Shown in pieces: positions 47,633 through 58,100 of a DNA stretch of 64,000 nucleotides (within the stretch, counting starts at the first letter, position 1; each line of letters opens with the position of its first letter). The notes beneath the pieces were generated by a model. It ran no database searches. It was not told the DNA's origin and saw only the letters and a program-made list of their open reading frames with translations. The stretch covers positions 17,474,336-17,538,335 of the forward strand of contig CM040091.1 of the NCBI GenBank assembly GCA_022496805.1, written 5' to 3'. Position numbers and translations under genes: made by a program. This DNA is from Pohlia nutans (Eukaryota > Streptophyta > Bryopsida > Bryales > Mniaceae).

Positions 47633-48477
47633 GTAGAGGTACCTAAAACCACCACGAACTTAAAACCACCAACTTTTACACCATTCTTTCATTTTGGGGA
47701 GGAAATGTAAGTTGCCGGTAGGGTTGGATAACCTATTACCACCACCTCCCCCAATTACAACCTGTAGATTTTTCTTGGGGCCACCAGAGTTGAGACTCAA
47801 AACCACCAATTTCACTATTGAGGTAGACCAATGGCATGCCAAGCATTGCGAAGAAATAGTTGGTGGTTTTGGGTATCATGATGAGTGAAAGTTAGTACCA
47901 CATGGTGTGGACATGGGGAAAACTAGAGGTTTGATTTGAGTAAAAGGTTACTTCCCACTTTGGAATTTTGTAGTAAATTGACAAATGCGAATTAGATGTC
48001 GCAAATTTTTGCAATCCTCATCAAAACCTATTTCGGATGCGGTCATATTATTTTTTTCGAATTTAGCATTGCCAAAAATAAGCCAGATTGCTTAAGTTGG
48101 TGGTAATAGGTTATCCAACCTTACGTGACTTAACTTTTGAGCAATTCATGCATAAGTCATGTAATGAAAGTCTACATTTCCTTCCTGAAATGAACGAGGG
48201 GTGTAGAAGTTGGTTTAGGGTTTAGTGTGTGTAGTTTGCACAGGCGGTGAACCTTAAACCCTAATTCATAAAAATCTCAGTGTTTTCACAAGAGTGATGA
48301 ATTGTCGGCGATGAGTTTCGGATTCCACCGACCTTGTCATAATGGCACTTTGCATTTTCAATTTCCTGAGAAACAATTGAACCGTTGCCGTCACCTTCAA
48401 AACATCTTGCGCATCAAGTGTTGCAGCATTTGTCGTTAGGGTTAGAGCTCCTCGGAAGAATTAGGTCTCAAGGAGCC

Positions 48478-51400
48478 ATGGCGACCTCGTCAGGGCCCGG
48501 TCCGAAGATTCTTCTGGCCAAGCCCGCGGGAGCTCGAGCGGAGGGCGGGGGGTCCGGCAGCGGCGGGGGGCTTTCGAGCGGGATCAAGCTCATGCGCGAT
48601 CGCGGGGACGATGAGCATCACGGCGGGGCTGGCAGACGGGGAATCACGCAAGGGTCGCTCAACCTCTTGTCTGATACTTGGGATTTGACTCCCGATCGTT
48701 ACCTTCCTGTAAGACATAGATTTTTACATTTTCCCTCCCGCAGTGTTGTTTGAATCGTTTTGCACCAATTTCATCGAAAAGCATGATTCTGATGGCTCCA
48801 AGTTTTTCACATTGCATGCGTTTATCGAAACATAAATAATATTGGACGAAAGAAAGTCCCTATGTGACCTACTGAAAGAACTCTTATTTTCGGACAAAGA
48901 GTAGTACTCCCTCCGTCCCAAAGTTATTGTCATGTTTGAAAGTGATTTTTTAAGTAGGTCATATCGTAAGAAACATGATTAAAAAAGGTTCCAAATTATG
49001 TCACTAGAATGATTGAAGAACATTGCATGTGTTCATTGCAACCTAAATAAAATTAGCCTCAATGAAGTAATTTTTTGACCTACTTAAAAAAGCACTTCAA
49101 ACATGACTTTCAAACATGACAATAAATTTGGGACGGAGGGAGTATGTGTTAAAGATCACGATTATTAGTTTTATGCTTTGATGAATGGCAAATTGATTTG
49201 GATTTGGTGTTTTAGCCCCTGAATTACCAAGAAGCCCAAATTGGGCGTCATGTACGGTTTTGAGTAGGTCCTATGTGGAATTCTTTTGGTTCAAATTTGT
49301 TTGTTGTTTGACCAACACATGCAATGTTCTTCAATGATTTTGGTGATATAACTTTTTTTTCTCATCTGAATTGTATTTTTCACAAGATGAACAATTGAAT
49401 TTGTCATTTTAAAATCATGAATCCTTGGTCCTTTAGGGGTTAACTTCGGTAGGGGAGAAAGTACGGTTTGTGCGAATTATATGCTTTTTCGGAATCAGTA
49501 CGTTATTGCTATTGTTGTTGTCGTCTCATTTTCAGTTGCAGCTTATGTCCGCAGACAACCAGGAGTTTATGGTGGTTGGCGTGCTTGGGCCTCCTGGTGC
49601 TGGGAAGTCAACAATTCTGAATGAGATTTATGGATTTGATTCCAGCGCTCAAGGTGGGAATGAATTTCTTATGCATCGCAAAATGAATTCCTTATGCATA
49701 ACATGGATTGCACAATGCTTACTCTTGTTTCGTTGGTAATGAAGGCGTGCTGTCACCATTTAATACTCAAACAGAGGATATACGTGCCATGGCACGACAC
49801 TGCTCTGTGGGAATGGAGCTTCGAATGTGTGCAGAGCGGATCATCCTCGTGGATACACAGGCAAGTCGACAAGTGCTTAACCCGTGTATTTTCTGTAGTG
49901 TACGAAAATTGGACCTCCTGCTCCAATTCATCTGTTTGTGTGAAAATGACTGTAGTTTGACATGATCAACACTGTTGATCTTGTAGTATAGAACAAGAGT
50001 TTTAAAATGATGTATTGCAATCAGAAACCCGAGGTAAAATGAGAAAATGCCACAGTGATGCAGATGGTCATATTGGGCGTTTTAGACGCTTAGGGGTTAA
50101 GTCATTCCTTTGTTGCATTTGCTTTGTTGCAATCGTTTATTTTGACTTCAGGTCAAAGCATTTTGTGGGAGTTAAGGTAGGAGTAATCTGACTTTATAGT
50201 GGTACTTAGAGAAGCCATGAATTATTTTTTTAACAAAGCAAATGAAAATGAGAGGAACCATGTTTTTCTAGCAACAGTATGGATTTATGAATTTTTGAAG
50301 TGTGCTGACATAATAGCCCTTAAGTGTCACTAGGTCACTGGTAAGAAAGGAATCGTCTCACTCATTTAATGTGCCCACAGTATTCTGTTAAACCAACATA
50401 ATGTCAAGACTCTGTCAGGGCCACGTTGTTCGCTTAAGTTTTTTTCTATGTTCCTACTCAAAAAGAAAAACATTCCATCGCCGTCACTGGAAATTTTGAT
50501 TTGTGCCAAATTCACTGGCCCAAAATCTCATCTATACAATTTTACACCAATAAACGGTCACAGTAGAAACGTAGCCACAACAATGCCTTCTACCTTAACG
50601 AATTTTATTGTCGTGGTGCAGCCACTTTTCAGTGCTTCAGTTCTTGTTGATCTCATGCGGCCTGATGGCTCGTCAAACACTTCAGTTATGGGAGGAGAAA
50701 CAATGTCTGCGGAGCTGGCTCATGAAATTATGGGGTTGCAGGTATGACTTGCTCTTTTCCATAGCTTGTTATTTTCTGCAGATGTGCAATCCCGGAACAT
50801 AGTCCTCAGAAGGTGATTTCTAGTTTTCAAACTCTAATACCAATGCATGCATAAAGTAAGTTTCTGTTTCCTTTTATTTTTTAATGTACAGTCTGAGGTT
50901 TGAAGTTTTCCCGACCTACCAATCCTGTAGGATTAACATGGTACACGAACTGACTTTCATTTGTTGGTTTGGGGTTTTGCAAGTGGCACCTTTAGCTTGG
51001 CGTGTTTTTGTTTTCAGTGTGCCATGTAGTCCTGTTGGTAACAGAAGGCGTAGACGATATCAGCACGTGGCGATATATGCGCACTGTGAGTGGTTTTCTC
51101 TTAAAATACGCAGAGAATGTTAATTTTGTCGTTGAGATTTAAAAGAATTCGTGTATCTTCTTAAAGTGATTGATTAGCATTTCTTTGTGCATGCTCCTAA
51201 AGGGATTTCTATACTGTATATGATTTGGCAGATTGAGATGCTGAAGCAAGGAATACCTGATCCATCTGTTGCCGCCCAGTGGTCTGATAACAGCGGAGAC
51301 AAAGATAGAAATGGAAACTTGCAAGATGAGCAGCTGGAGAATTTCGCCGATGCAATTTTCGTGCACACAAAGTTCGTATTCAGCTCTCTTTGCCTGAGCA

Positions 51401-52990
51401 CATATTTCTTGCTCATTGACGTGTTTGCTATCATTTTATACTTTCCCATGATGGTGTATATGCTCAAATGTAAACAAGCAAGCTTTTTGGTCGTCATATC
51501 TGCAGAAATTTGAAATACTCATATTTTGAATCTTCATCTGTGTCACCTCCAGATTACAGGATATCACTTATACTGAGGTGAAGCGCTTGGAGATCGCGCT
51601 CTCCACTTATTTTCCTGACCCGGCTTTTTATAGGAACTCATTAATCAGCTACACAGTACCTCAGTTTCCACCTCCTAGTGAATGGCACAATATGAGTTCT
51701 CATCTCAAGGGAATGCAGCCTGTGCCAAAACCAGCTTCTACTGTGGAGAATGGAAGTGACGTGGCATCTGTCAGAAAACCGCAAAGGCTCGATAGGGGTG
51801 TTAATTTCTATGTGCTTCCATTGAAAGTTTCGGATGAGGTCATTCAGAACACATACGAAAGCTATTCTGTAATGCTGCAGAAACTTCGCAATCAGGTATT
51901 TTCCTCTTTCTTTGTCTCACAATTTAATTGCCCTGCAATCGATTGATTGGTTTCCCTTGCTAGTTTTTGTTCTAGTTTTTACAGAATGCAATGCTATACA
52001 TAACATTATTAATCAGTTCTAACAGGGTCCCATTGCTTCCCACACAAATAGGAGCCCTGCTAGTGAGGTGTCGGTAGCCACTTTAATTAAATTCCCTCTC
52101 TTAGAATATACGGGTATATTCAATCATTTGATGAGGTCTTATGTAAGATCTAAGGATCTAAGGGAGGAAATCTCTGGGTTGTAGAATTCCTGGGGGTGCA
52201 CTCTACATTATGTTTGAGAATCACATGCGTTCATGACCCCCTTGTATACGAGGGGTTATATATCTAAAACTCTTGTATATATCATAAATGTATGTATACG
52301 TCAATATTTTTAGCTTTAAATATGTTTATTGTATGTATATGTAATACGGCAATGTTCAAATTAATATCCCTCCTGTACACTCACGTATACTCGTACATGT
52401 TTAGTACAATGCACCCCTAGGGATAGAATGTTATGAAAGTGGGGATATGAGATTGAGAAGGCGCATGTCCAGGGTTGTCTTATTCGACCACTAGACATTG
52501 AACAAAACGTCTTATACCCTGTATTCTACTTGCCGCAAAGGCATTTTCAGACGTTTAGGGGTTAACACACTTGTACCCTGTATTCTACTTGCCGCAAAGG
52601 CATTTTCAGACGTTTAGGGGTTAACACACTTGTACCCTGTATTCTACTTGCCGCAAAGGCATTTTCAGACGTTTAGGGGTTAACACACTTGTACCCTGTA
52701 TTCTACTTGCCGCAAAGGCATTTTCAGACGTTTAGGGGTTAACACACTTGGCACTCGTCTAATTAGAGAGTCGACTTCAGACGTCTAATATGGAAAATAG
52801 TTTCAAACATAACAACTCTGCACTTGTCTGTTTGCAGGTCTTGTCGTTGCAGCGACGCTCTTTCGCGAAGCCCATGTCTGAAAGGGATTGGCTGAAGATG
52901 TTGCCTCGTATCTGGGACCTCGTGAAGAAGTCTCCGGTGCTTGCCGATTACTGCAAAATGCTTCAAAGCTCGGGGCTTTTCAGGAGATGA
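48478..52990 (+). CDS. SMG9: SMG9, nonsense-mediated mRNA decay factor
   Basis: Eight coding exons: 48478-48708, 49536-49653, 49745-49860, 50622-50741, 50996-51085, 51232-51371, 51553-51895 and 52838-52990, in frame to 436 aa. The Gly-rich N-terminus (KILLAKP, then GSLNLLSDTWDLTPDRYLP) is followed by a G-domain with P-loop GPPGAGKST (95-103), PFNTQTEDI, RIILVDTQ and VCHVVLLVTEGVDD. The rest matches the family (ADAIFVHTK, FPDPAFYRNS, FYVLPLK, end LADYCKMLQSSGLFRR). SMG9 pairs with SMG8 to restrain the SMG1 kinase that phosphorylates UPF1. SMG1 is lost in some plants such as Arabidopsis but kept in mosses. Exon 5 uses TTTAG|CTTGGC, which gives the conserved FLFSVCH block; the nearer TTTTCAG would break the frame. 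Intron 3 has a GC donor (CAG|GCAAGT). Confidence 0.95.
48907..49142. mobile_element. Palindromic Stowaway MITE (SMG9 intron 1)
   Basis: Tips CTCCCTCCGTCCCAAAG / TTTGGGACGGAGGGAG, TA on both sides, 236 bp. Unlike the other three large copies, both ends carry the CATGTTTGAAAGTG arm; the arm with CAACTTGTTTGCTTGG is absent. Confidence 0.9.
49216..49439. repeat. TTAA-type MITE, family A (SMG9 intron 1)
   Basis: It begins CCCCTGAATTACCAAGAAG after TTAG and ends CTTGGTCCTTTAGGGG before TTAA (49440-49443). 224 bp. Confidence 0.85.
49993..50096. repeat. Truncated TTAA MITE (SMG9 intron 3)
   Basis: It ends GGGCGTTTTAGACGCTTAGGGG-like (tip GACGCTTAGGGG) before TTAA. It is the reverse complement of 13606-13715 and stops at the same internal point. 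Confidence 0.65.
52515..52750. repeat. 59-bp tandem array, four identical copies (SMG9 intron 7)
   Basis: Each unit runs from TACCCTGTATTCTACTTG through GCAAAGGCATTTTCAGACG and TTTAGGGGTTAA to CACACTTG. The last 40 bp of each unit is the right end of a family B MITE (compare 12860-12899) plus 8 bp of flank. The four copies look identical by eye. Confidence 0.95.
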
Positions 52991-53323
52991 CAGAAAGCAG
53001 GAACCAGGATACATTGTAAATACTGGTTGTGGAATGTATTTGAAGGGCACTGCATGTTCATGAAATTTAAACAATTCTACCTTGTTTTATCAGCCAGTCA
53101 TAACATTCAGTAGCCTTCCAAGAGGGTGCCTTTTAGTTTCATCCACCTTTATATACGGAGTGACCAGTGATTTGTAATTGAATGAACTGTTGAATCAAAT
53201 AAACAATTACAAAACACTGTTGAATTGTGAATGAATCAAATAAACAATTACAAAACATTGTTGAATTGTGATTGAATGAGCGCTTTTGATGACTGTTCAC
53301 CATGGTTGATTGCTCTTGTTTAA

Positions 53324-54117
53324 CCCTTTACCGCCCAGGGTGGTTCTGGACCTTTTTCTGGGTGATGTTTCTTTAAATCTATCTCTGTTGAAATTAGGGG
53401 TACTATTAATAGTATCCAACCGTACGAATGTAAGCATAGCTTAATGAAACAAGTCTCAGTTAAATCTTGGTAAGATCGGACCGTTGGATTGGAAGATTGT
53501 AGTATATTTTTGAACCGTATAATGCACACTCAAAAATGAGATTTCGGGGGGTGTGTGACTTCAAGGTTAAATAGAATTTGGGTTAAATTTTCAAAAAATA
53601 AAAGTGAAGATGTTCAGCAGCGACTTGTGTCAACACCTCTTCATTGCAATCTTTCATGTCAAAAATAGACTCATACATAATTATTGTGAATTTTATAAGT
53701 GAAAGTGACTTATCCATGTACGGTTTAGAACAAAATTTATACGTTCAAATAAGAAAGGAGTTAGTATAGTGATCAAGATCAGACTACATACACTAATGGA
53801 ACATGAACAAGAGAACACAATCCAAAAAGAAAAACGAGATAACAAACTTCCAATCTCTAGAAATACAACATAGTACATATGCTATATTTGTAAGTATTTG
53901 CTGTATTTTGAGGTATTTGCACTATTCTGGTGTTTTGTACATAGGTATTTGGATATCTAGGAAAGTCGGATTCCAAATTTTCTTTTTGCATCATCTCCAG
54001 AATCAAAAGTTACACATCTGAACTTCAGACACTGTACTGAGATGGTTCACAGATTTTCCAGAATTTCATTTTCCAGTGATCTAGTGATTACTTAGTGGTT
54101 ACTTGGGCACTAAAGGG
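53324..54117. repeat. TTAA MITE, family C, 794 bp, with known empty site
   Basis: TTAA (53320-53323), then CCCTTTACCGCCCAGGG; it ends TTGGGCACTAAAGGG before TTAA (54118-54121). The matching unoccupied site is at 54427-54430. Confidence 0.92.
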
Positions 54118-54149
54118 TTAATGCCACGTGCCCCCATAGCTATTGATTT

Positions 54150-54210
54150 GATGTGGAATATCCCACATCATTTCATTGGGAGGATGAAATGATGTGAGAT
54201 ATTCCACATC
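54150..54210. repeat. Inverted repeat, 27-bp arms
   Basis: GATGTGGAATATCCCACATC...TTCAT and its complement (one mismatch) separated by 7 bp. Confidence 0.85.
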
Positions 54211-54458
54211 ATTCTGTTGGAGGGAGGCAGTAATCACAAAGGCTAATGAATGTTATGGTATCTTTCAAGAAGGCTGCCTTTTAGTGTCATTCACCTTTAT
54301 ATATGGAGTGACCAGTGATCTGTAACTGAATGGGCTATTGAATCAAATAAATAATTACAAGACATTGTTGAATTGTGACTGAGTGAGTGTTTTTTATTAC
54401 TGTTCACCATGGTTAGTTGCTCTTGCTTAATGCCACTTGCCCCCATAGCTATTGATGT

Positions 54459-54518
54459 GATGTGGAATATCTCACATCATTTCATTGGGGGATGAAATGA
54501 TGTGGGATATTCCACATC
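54459..54518. repeat. Inverted repeat, second copy
   Basis: Same palindrome as 54150-54210 in the second copy of the duplicated segment. Confidence 0.85.
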
Positions 54519-54928
54519 ATTCTATTTGGGGGAAGGCAGCAGTCACAGAGGCTACTGAATGTTATGGCGTTCTCAATTACAGAGTTTTGAATGTAATGGG
54601 AATTGTTCACTAAGCTAGGTTATGTTGAAGAAAATGCTATCTCTAAAACATGTTGAGTACTGTATATCAGGCAATCCAGTTTCACATTCTGTACCCTTAG
54701 TAAGGGTTGAGGATCCTTTCTATTCCTTGTCAATTTTGAATACTTCAGTATACGTTTTAAGGAAATTCAGTATGCAGATTTTTAAAATATCCGGACTTAG
54801 GTGGAAACAAGAGGGTGCAGAAAGGTACATTTGTCCTTGAAACGTAAGGTAGAAACAGCTAGAACTGTACTTTTAAGCAATATGGCATAGTTGGGGGCAC
54901 TTTTTTGAAATGTACCACGTGCAAACTT

Positions 54929-55159
54929 GGTGGCTAGGTTCGTAGCACTTCCCCCAATAGACTCTTCATTCACGTTGGCCCTTTAGACCACGTGAACTTG
55001 GTCTTGGTGGCTGGGTTTGTAGGACTTCTCCCAATAGACTCTTCATTTATGTTGGCCCTTTAGGCCACTTGAATTTGGTCTTGGTGGCCCAATTGGCAGC
55101 ACTTCCTTCAAAATATTCTTCATTTAAGCTGGCCCTTTAGACTAGAGTTTCTCTCTCTG
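54929..55159. repeat. 77-bp tandem repeat, three copies
   Basis: Units start at 54929, 55006 and 55083, each with GGTGGCTGGGTTTGTAGGAC-like, CTTCATT and GTTGGCCCTTTAGACCAC-like blocks. Divergence increases in the third. Confidence 0.85.
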
Positions 55160-58100
55160 TGAAGGGTAGAATATTTTTGTAGTATTTGCAATTGAAAATG
55201 ATGATTTTACAAGAGGAAAATAGAGTTTTAGATTAGTCATGTGATTACTATGAATTTTCAAAGTAGAAATTGTTTAGACCACTTAAATTGTCCCATAGAC
55301 TTATCAAAAAACCAATCCATATAAAATTCAATCTCAATCAATGAGAGTTAAAAAAGGGAATGGTTCAAAAGCACTTCGTGTGACAGTTTCAGAGTAAGTA
55401 TAAAATACAAAGATGGGTGTAGGGATGAAATTGGATGTTTCTATCTCATATGTTAAGAATAAACTAGAAAGTAATTTTATTTGAACACTTCAATATTTTT
55501 AGTTAATTCGTACCGAGTGGCGAGTAGATAGATAAAAAATTCTGACCTTAGTCGAGGTTGGTGTAATAAAGCGTTTCTTAGTAATAACAATGAGCCAGGC
55601 CCACTGGACAAAGGGCCGTTGGTGCAATTGCACATATAATTTATGAGAAATACAATACCATCTCACAGCCATGTTTGGCCAAGGAGGATTCAAGGCTGGT
55701 CTTTACAATGGTTGAAAGACCTTTTATCATGTAAAAGAACCAAAGTTTCATGGTTTTCAGATGACAAATTTATATTGTGAAAAATATAATTTAGATGAGT
55801 CCAAATTTTATATCACCGACATTAGTGAAGAATACTATAGGTATTGGTCAAAGAACAAACAAGTTTAAACAAAAAGAACAGATGTTTTCACGGTAGGGCG
55901 TTTAAAATATGTAGTACGACATCACATAATATTAAGCAAAATGTGGCAGGAAACATTTTCTATTGGTGATTGAAATTAGTTTTTGGCAAACATTTAACCA
56001 CAATGAAAAGTTTTTTTAGGATTCTATGAATATTAATAATTTTAAAAAAATCAAATAGTCTCGGGGGGAGCACTAGCAAAAATCGTAGAAACAACGTGCG
56101 ATAGAAAATAGGGTCTGATATATTCATTGAAGATAAAATTTGCAAAAAATGTACATATAATATAGGGGATTTTAAAATAGTGAAACAATTTTTCATGTAA
56201 AATACCATCACATATAATAGCCTCTTTTATCTAGTCAGTACATGTAAAATAGCATGAAACAATTACTAGGGATAGCGGGTTTAGGATAGGGTCTATGCTA
56301 GTGAATGAAAAGAGGTAACTTTCTGTTGAAAATGCTTGGATGGACTACTTTGCAAGTTGATTGGCTTGAATGTTACTGAACCAACGTATTCAATGTGGAG
56401 TTAATGTTCTCTACCTACATGCCAGGAGGGAAAAAATGGGATGTAAGAAAAAAATGAACAACAGCTGAGCTCCAAGAAAAAGAAGGAGGGATTGTCAAAA
56501 GAAATGATTACTTGGGGTGTAAGGAAAAAATGGAGTATAATTAAAGTAGGGTATTTTTAAATGATTCCTCTAAAAAAATTATAATTACTAATAGGGTGTA
56601 TTAAAATACAAGCATTAATTTTTATTTTGAAAAATACCATACCTTATAATCTTTTTCTGCTAAGTAAATAGCCCCCCAATAAATAAGTCATGAGCGCACG
56701 TGCATGCAAAATATAAGAGGGAGTGCACCCCCCAAGCAAAAAGTATTTGGACCAAAATGTAATACATTACATTTGGTGACGTTGTAGAATAAATATGTTA
56801 TTGCCTAAATTAATACATTTCATTAAAGATAATAGTGATGACAATAATTTTCCTCAATTCCTATAACATAAAGATATTGTATTCAAAATAGATTCAAAAA
56901 AGTTTTGTGAGTAGCATGGATTAGAGGTTTATGACGGTTGCATTAAACGCCCCTTAAAATGGTGAGTTCCTAAGAAAATTCTTACGTTGATAAATTAAAA
57001 CAGAGCCTGTGGTGTGGCTAGAATTTGCATTTGACGTAGTTTATAAGCGGATTAAATGACATCAACAAAAATATTCTAAAATATTCCAAATTAATATAAT
57101 ATATTTTGAAAAGATTCCAAAAGATTTGATTTTAAATTTATTATTATTTTTTGTTATTTTGTTGATTCATTATCTTACATCATCAATGCAACTACTTTAC
57201 AATATTAGAAAATCTATTTTGTTAAAAACTATGACACCCTAGTGTGAAAACACCTGAACCCCTCCTAGAACCTAATCAAAATGCTAAAAAAACGAGGCCC
57301 AATTTTGGTTCATTACAGGTTATTAGCACAAGTAGAAACACTACTTGGGTAGACTAGAGAAGCATGCCCAAATAGACCTAAACTAGTCTACGTGAGCGGT
57401 TTTTCTACTAGTGCAAGGGGTGAAAAGCCACAATATTGAATCTAGTTTTTTGAATTTAACTACTTTCTAAGAAGGCCAATGTTTTTTTTTTAATTTGATT
57501 TTCATCAAAAACACCCTAGGTTAAAAAAAAAAATTAAGCATCTACCCAAATTCAGATATCTTTTCTCTACCTTCTCCTATCAACCCTCCATCCTCCACTA
57601 TGGAATACAATTTGCTACATTTATTGTATAGTAATGCCAATATCGGAATGCTTTGTGCAAACACCACAATGCCATAGCCAAAGTCCATGTTGCCCTAGCC
57701 AAACACGAAAATGCCTTGACCAAATTCAAAATGCGTTGATCAGAGCACTATATTGATGAAGCTAGAGCCCATGTAGCTGAAGTCAAAGACCATGTTGCCA
57801 AAGGTTATGATCATTGTTTATAGCAATGTGGTCTTTGGTCATGGGAATGTGGTCTTTTGTTTTCACAATGCAATCGTTGGACATTGCATAATGTTCTTTA
57901 GCCCTTGCTAGACCACTCCTTTACATTGTAGCAACACTGTAGATAATCTACTAATAAAATAGTCCAACTCTCCAATGGGAAAAAATGGCCTATATTATGG
58001 ACTCTATCATTTTTTATAAAACTGTGACCAATGCAAATTTTTATATGCTATCTTCCTTGTAAAGGCTTAAATATAATCTAAAAGTAACATGACTTTAAAT

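Larger units (their letters stand above)
45474..48477. other. Intergenic between UKL and SMG9
   Basis: Starts with the UKL 3' UTR. It contains a family A MITE split by another element, a 290-bp duplication, and CCACCAA/TTGGTGG repeats at 47640-48110 shared with 36190-36735. Just before SMG9 is a telo box AAACCCTAA (48256-48264). No gene was seen. Confidence 0.55.
53101..54620. repeat. Duplicated SMG9 downstream segment, one copy carrying a TTAA MITE
   Basis: A segment of about 360 bp downstream of SMG9 is present twice. Copy 1 is 53101-53323 plus 54122-54260, split by a family C MITE. Copy 2 is about 54261-54620 and uninterrupted. Shared landmarks are TGCCTTTTAGT, GGAGTGACCAGTGAT, TGTTCACCATGGTT, TTGCTCTTG, TGCCAC.TGCCCCCATAGCT and the palindromes. 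Copy 1 also has an internal 45-bp repeat at 53180-53270. Confidence 0.88.

Noticed and set aside
51018..51085. SMG9 exon 5 starting at the TTTTCAG acceptor (51018)
   Set aside because: It would shift the frame and lose the conserved FLFSVCH block. The acceptor at 50995 keeps both.
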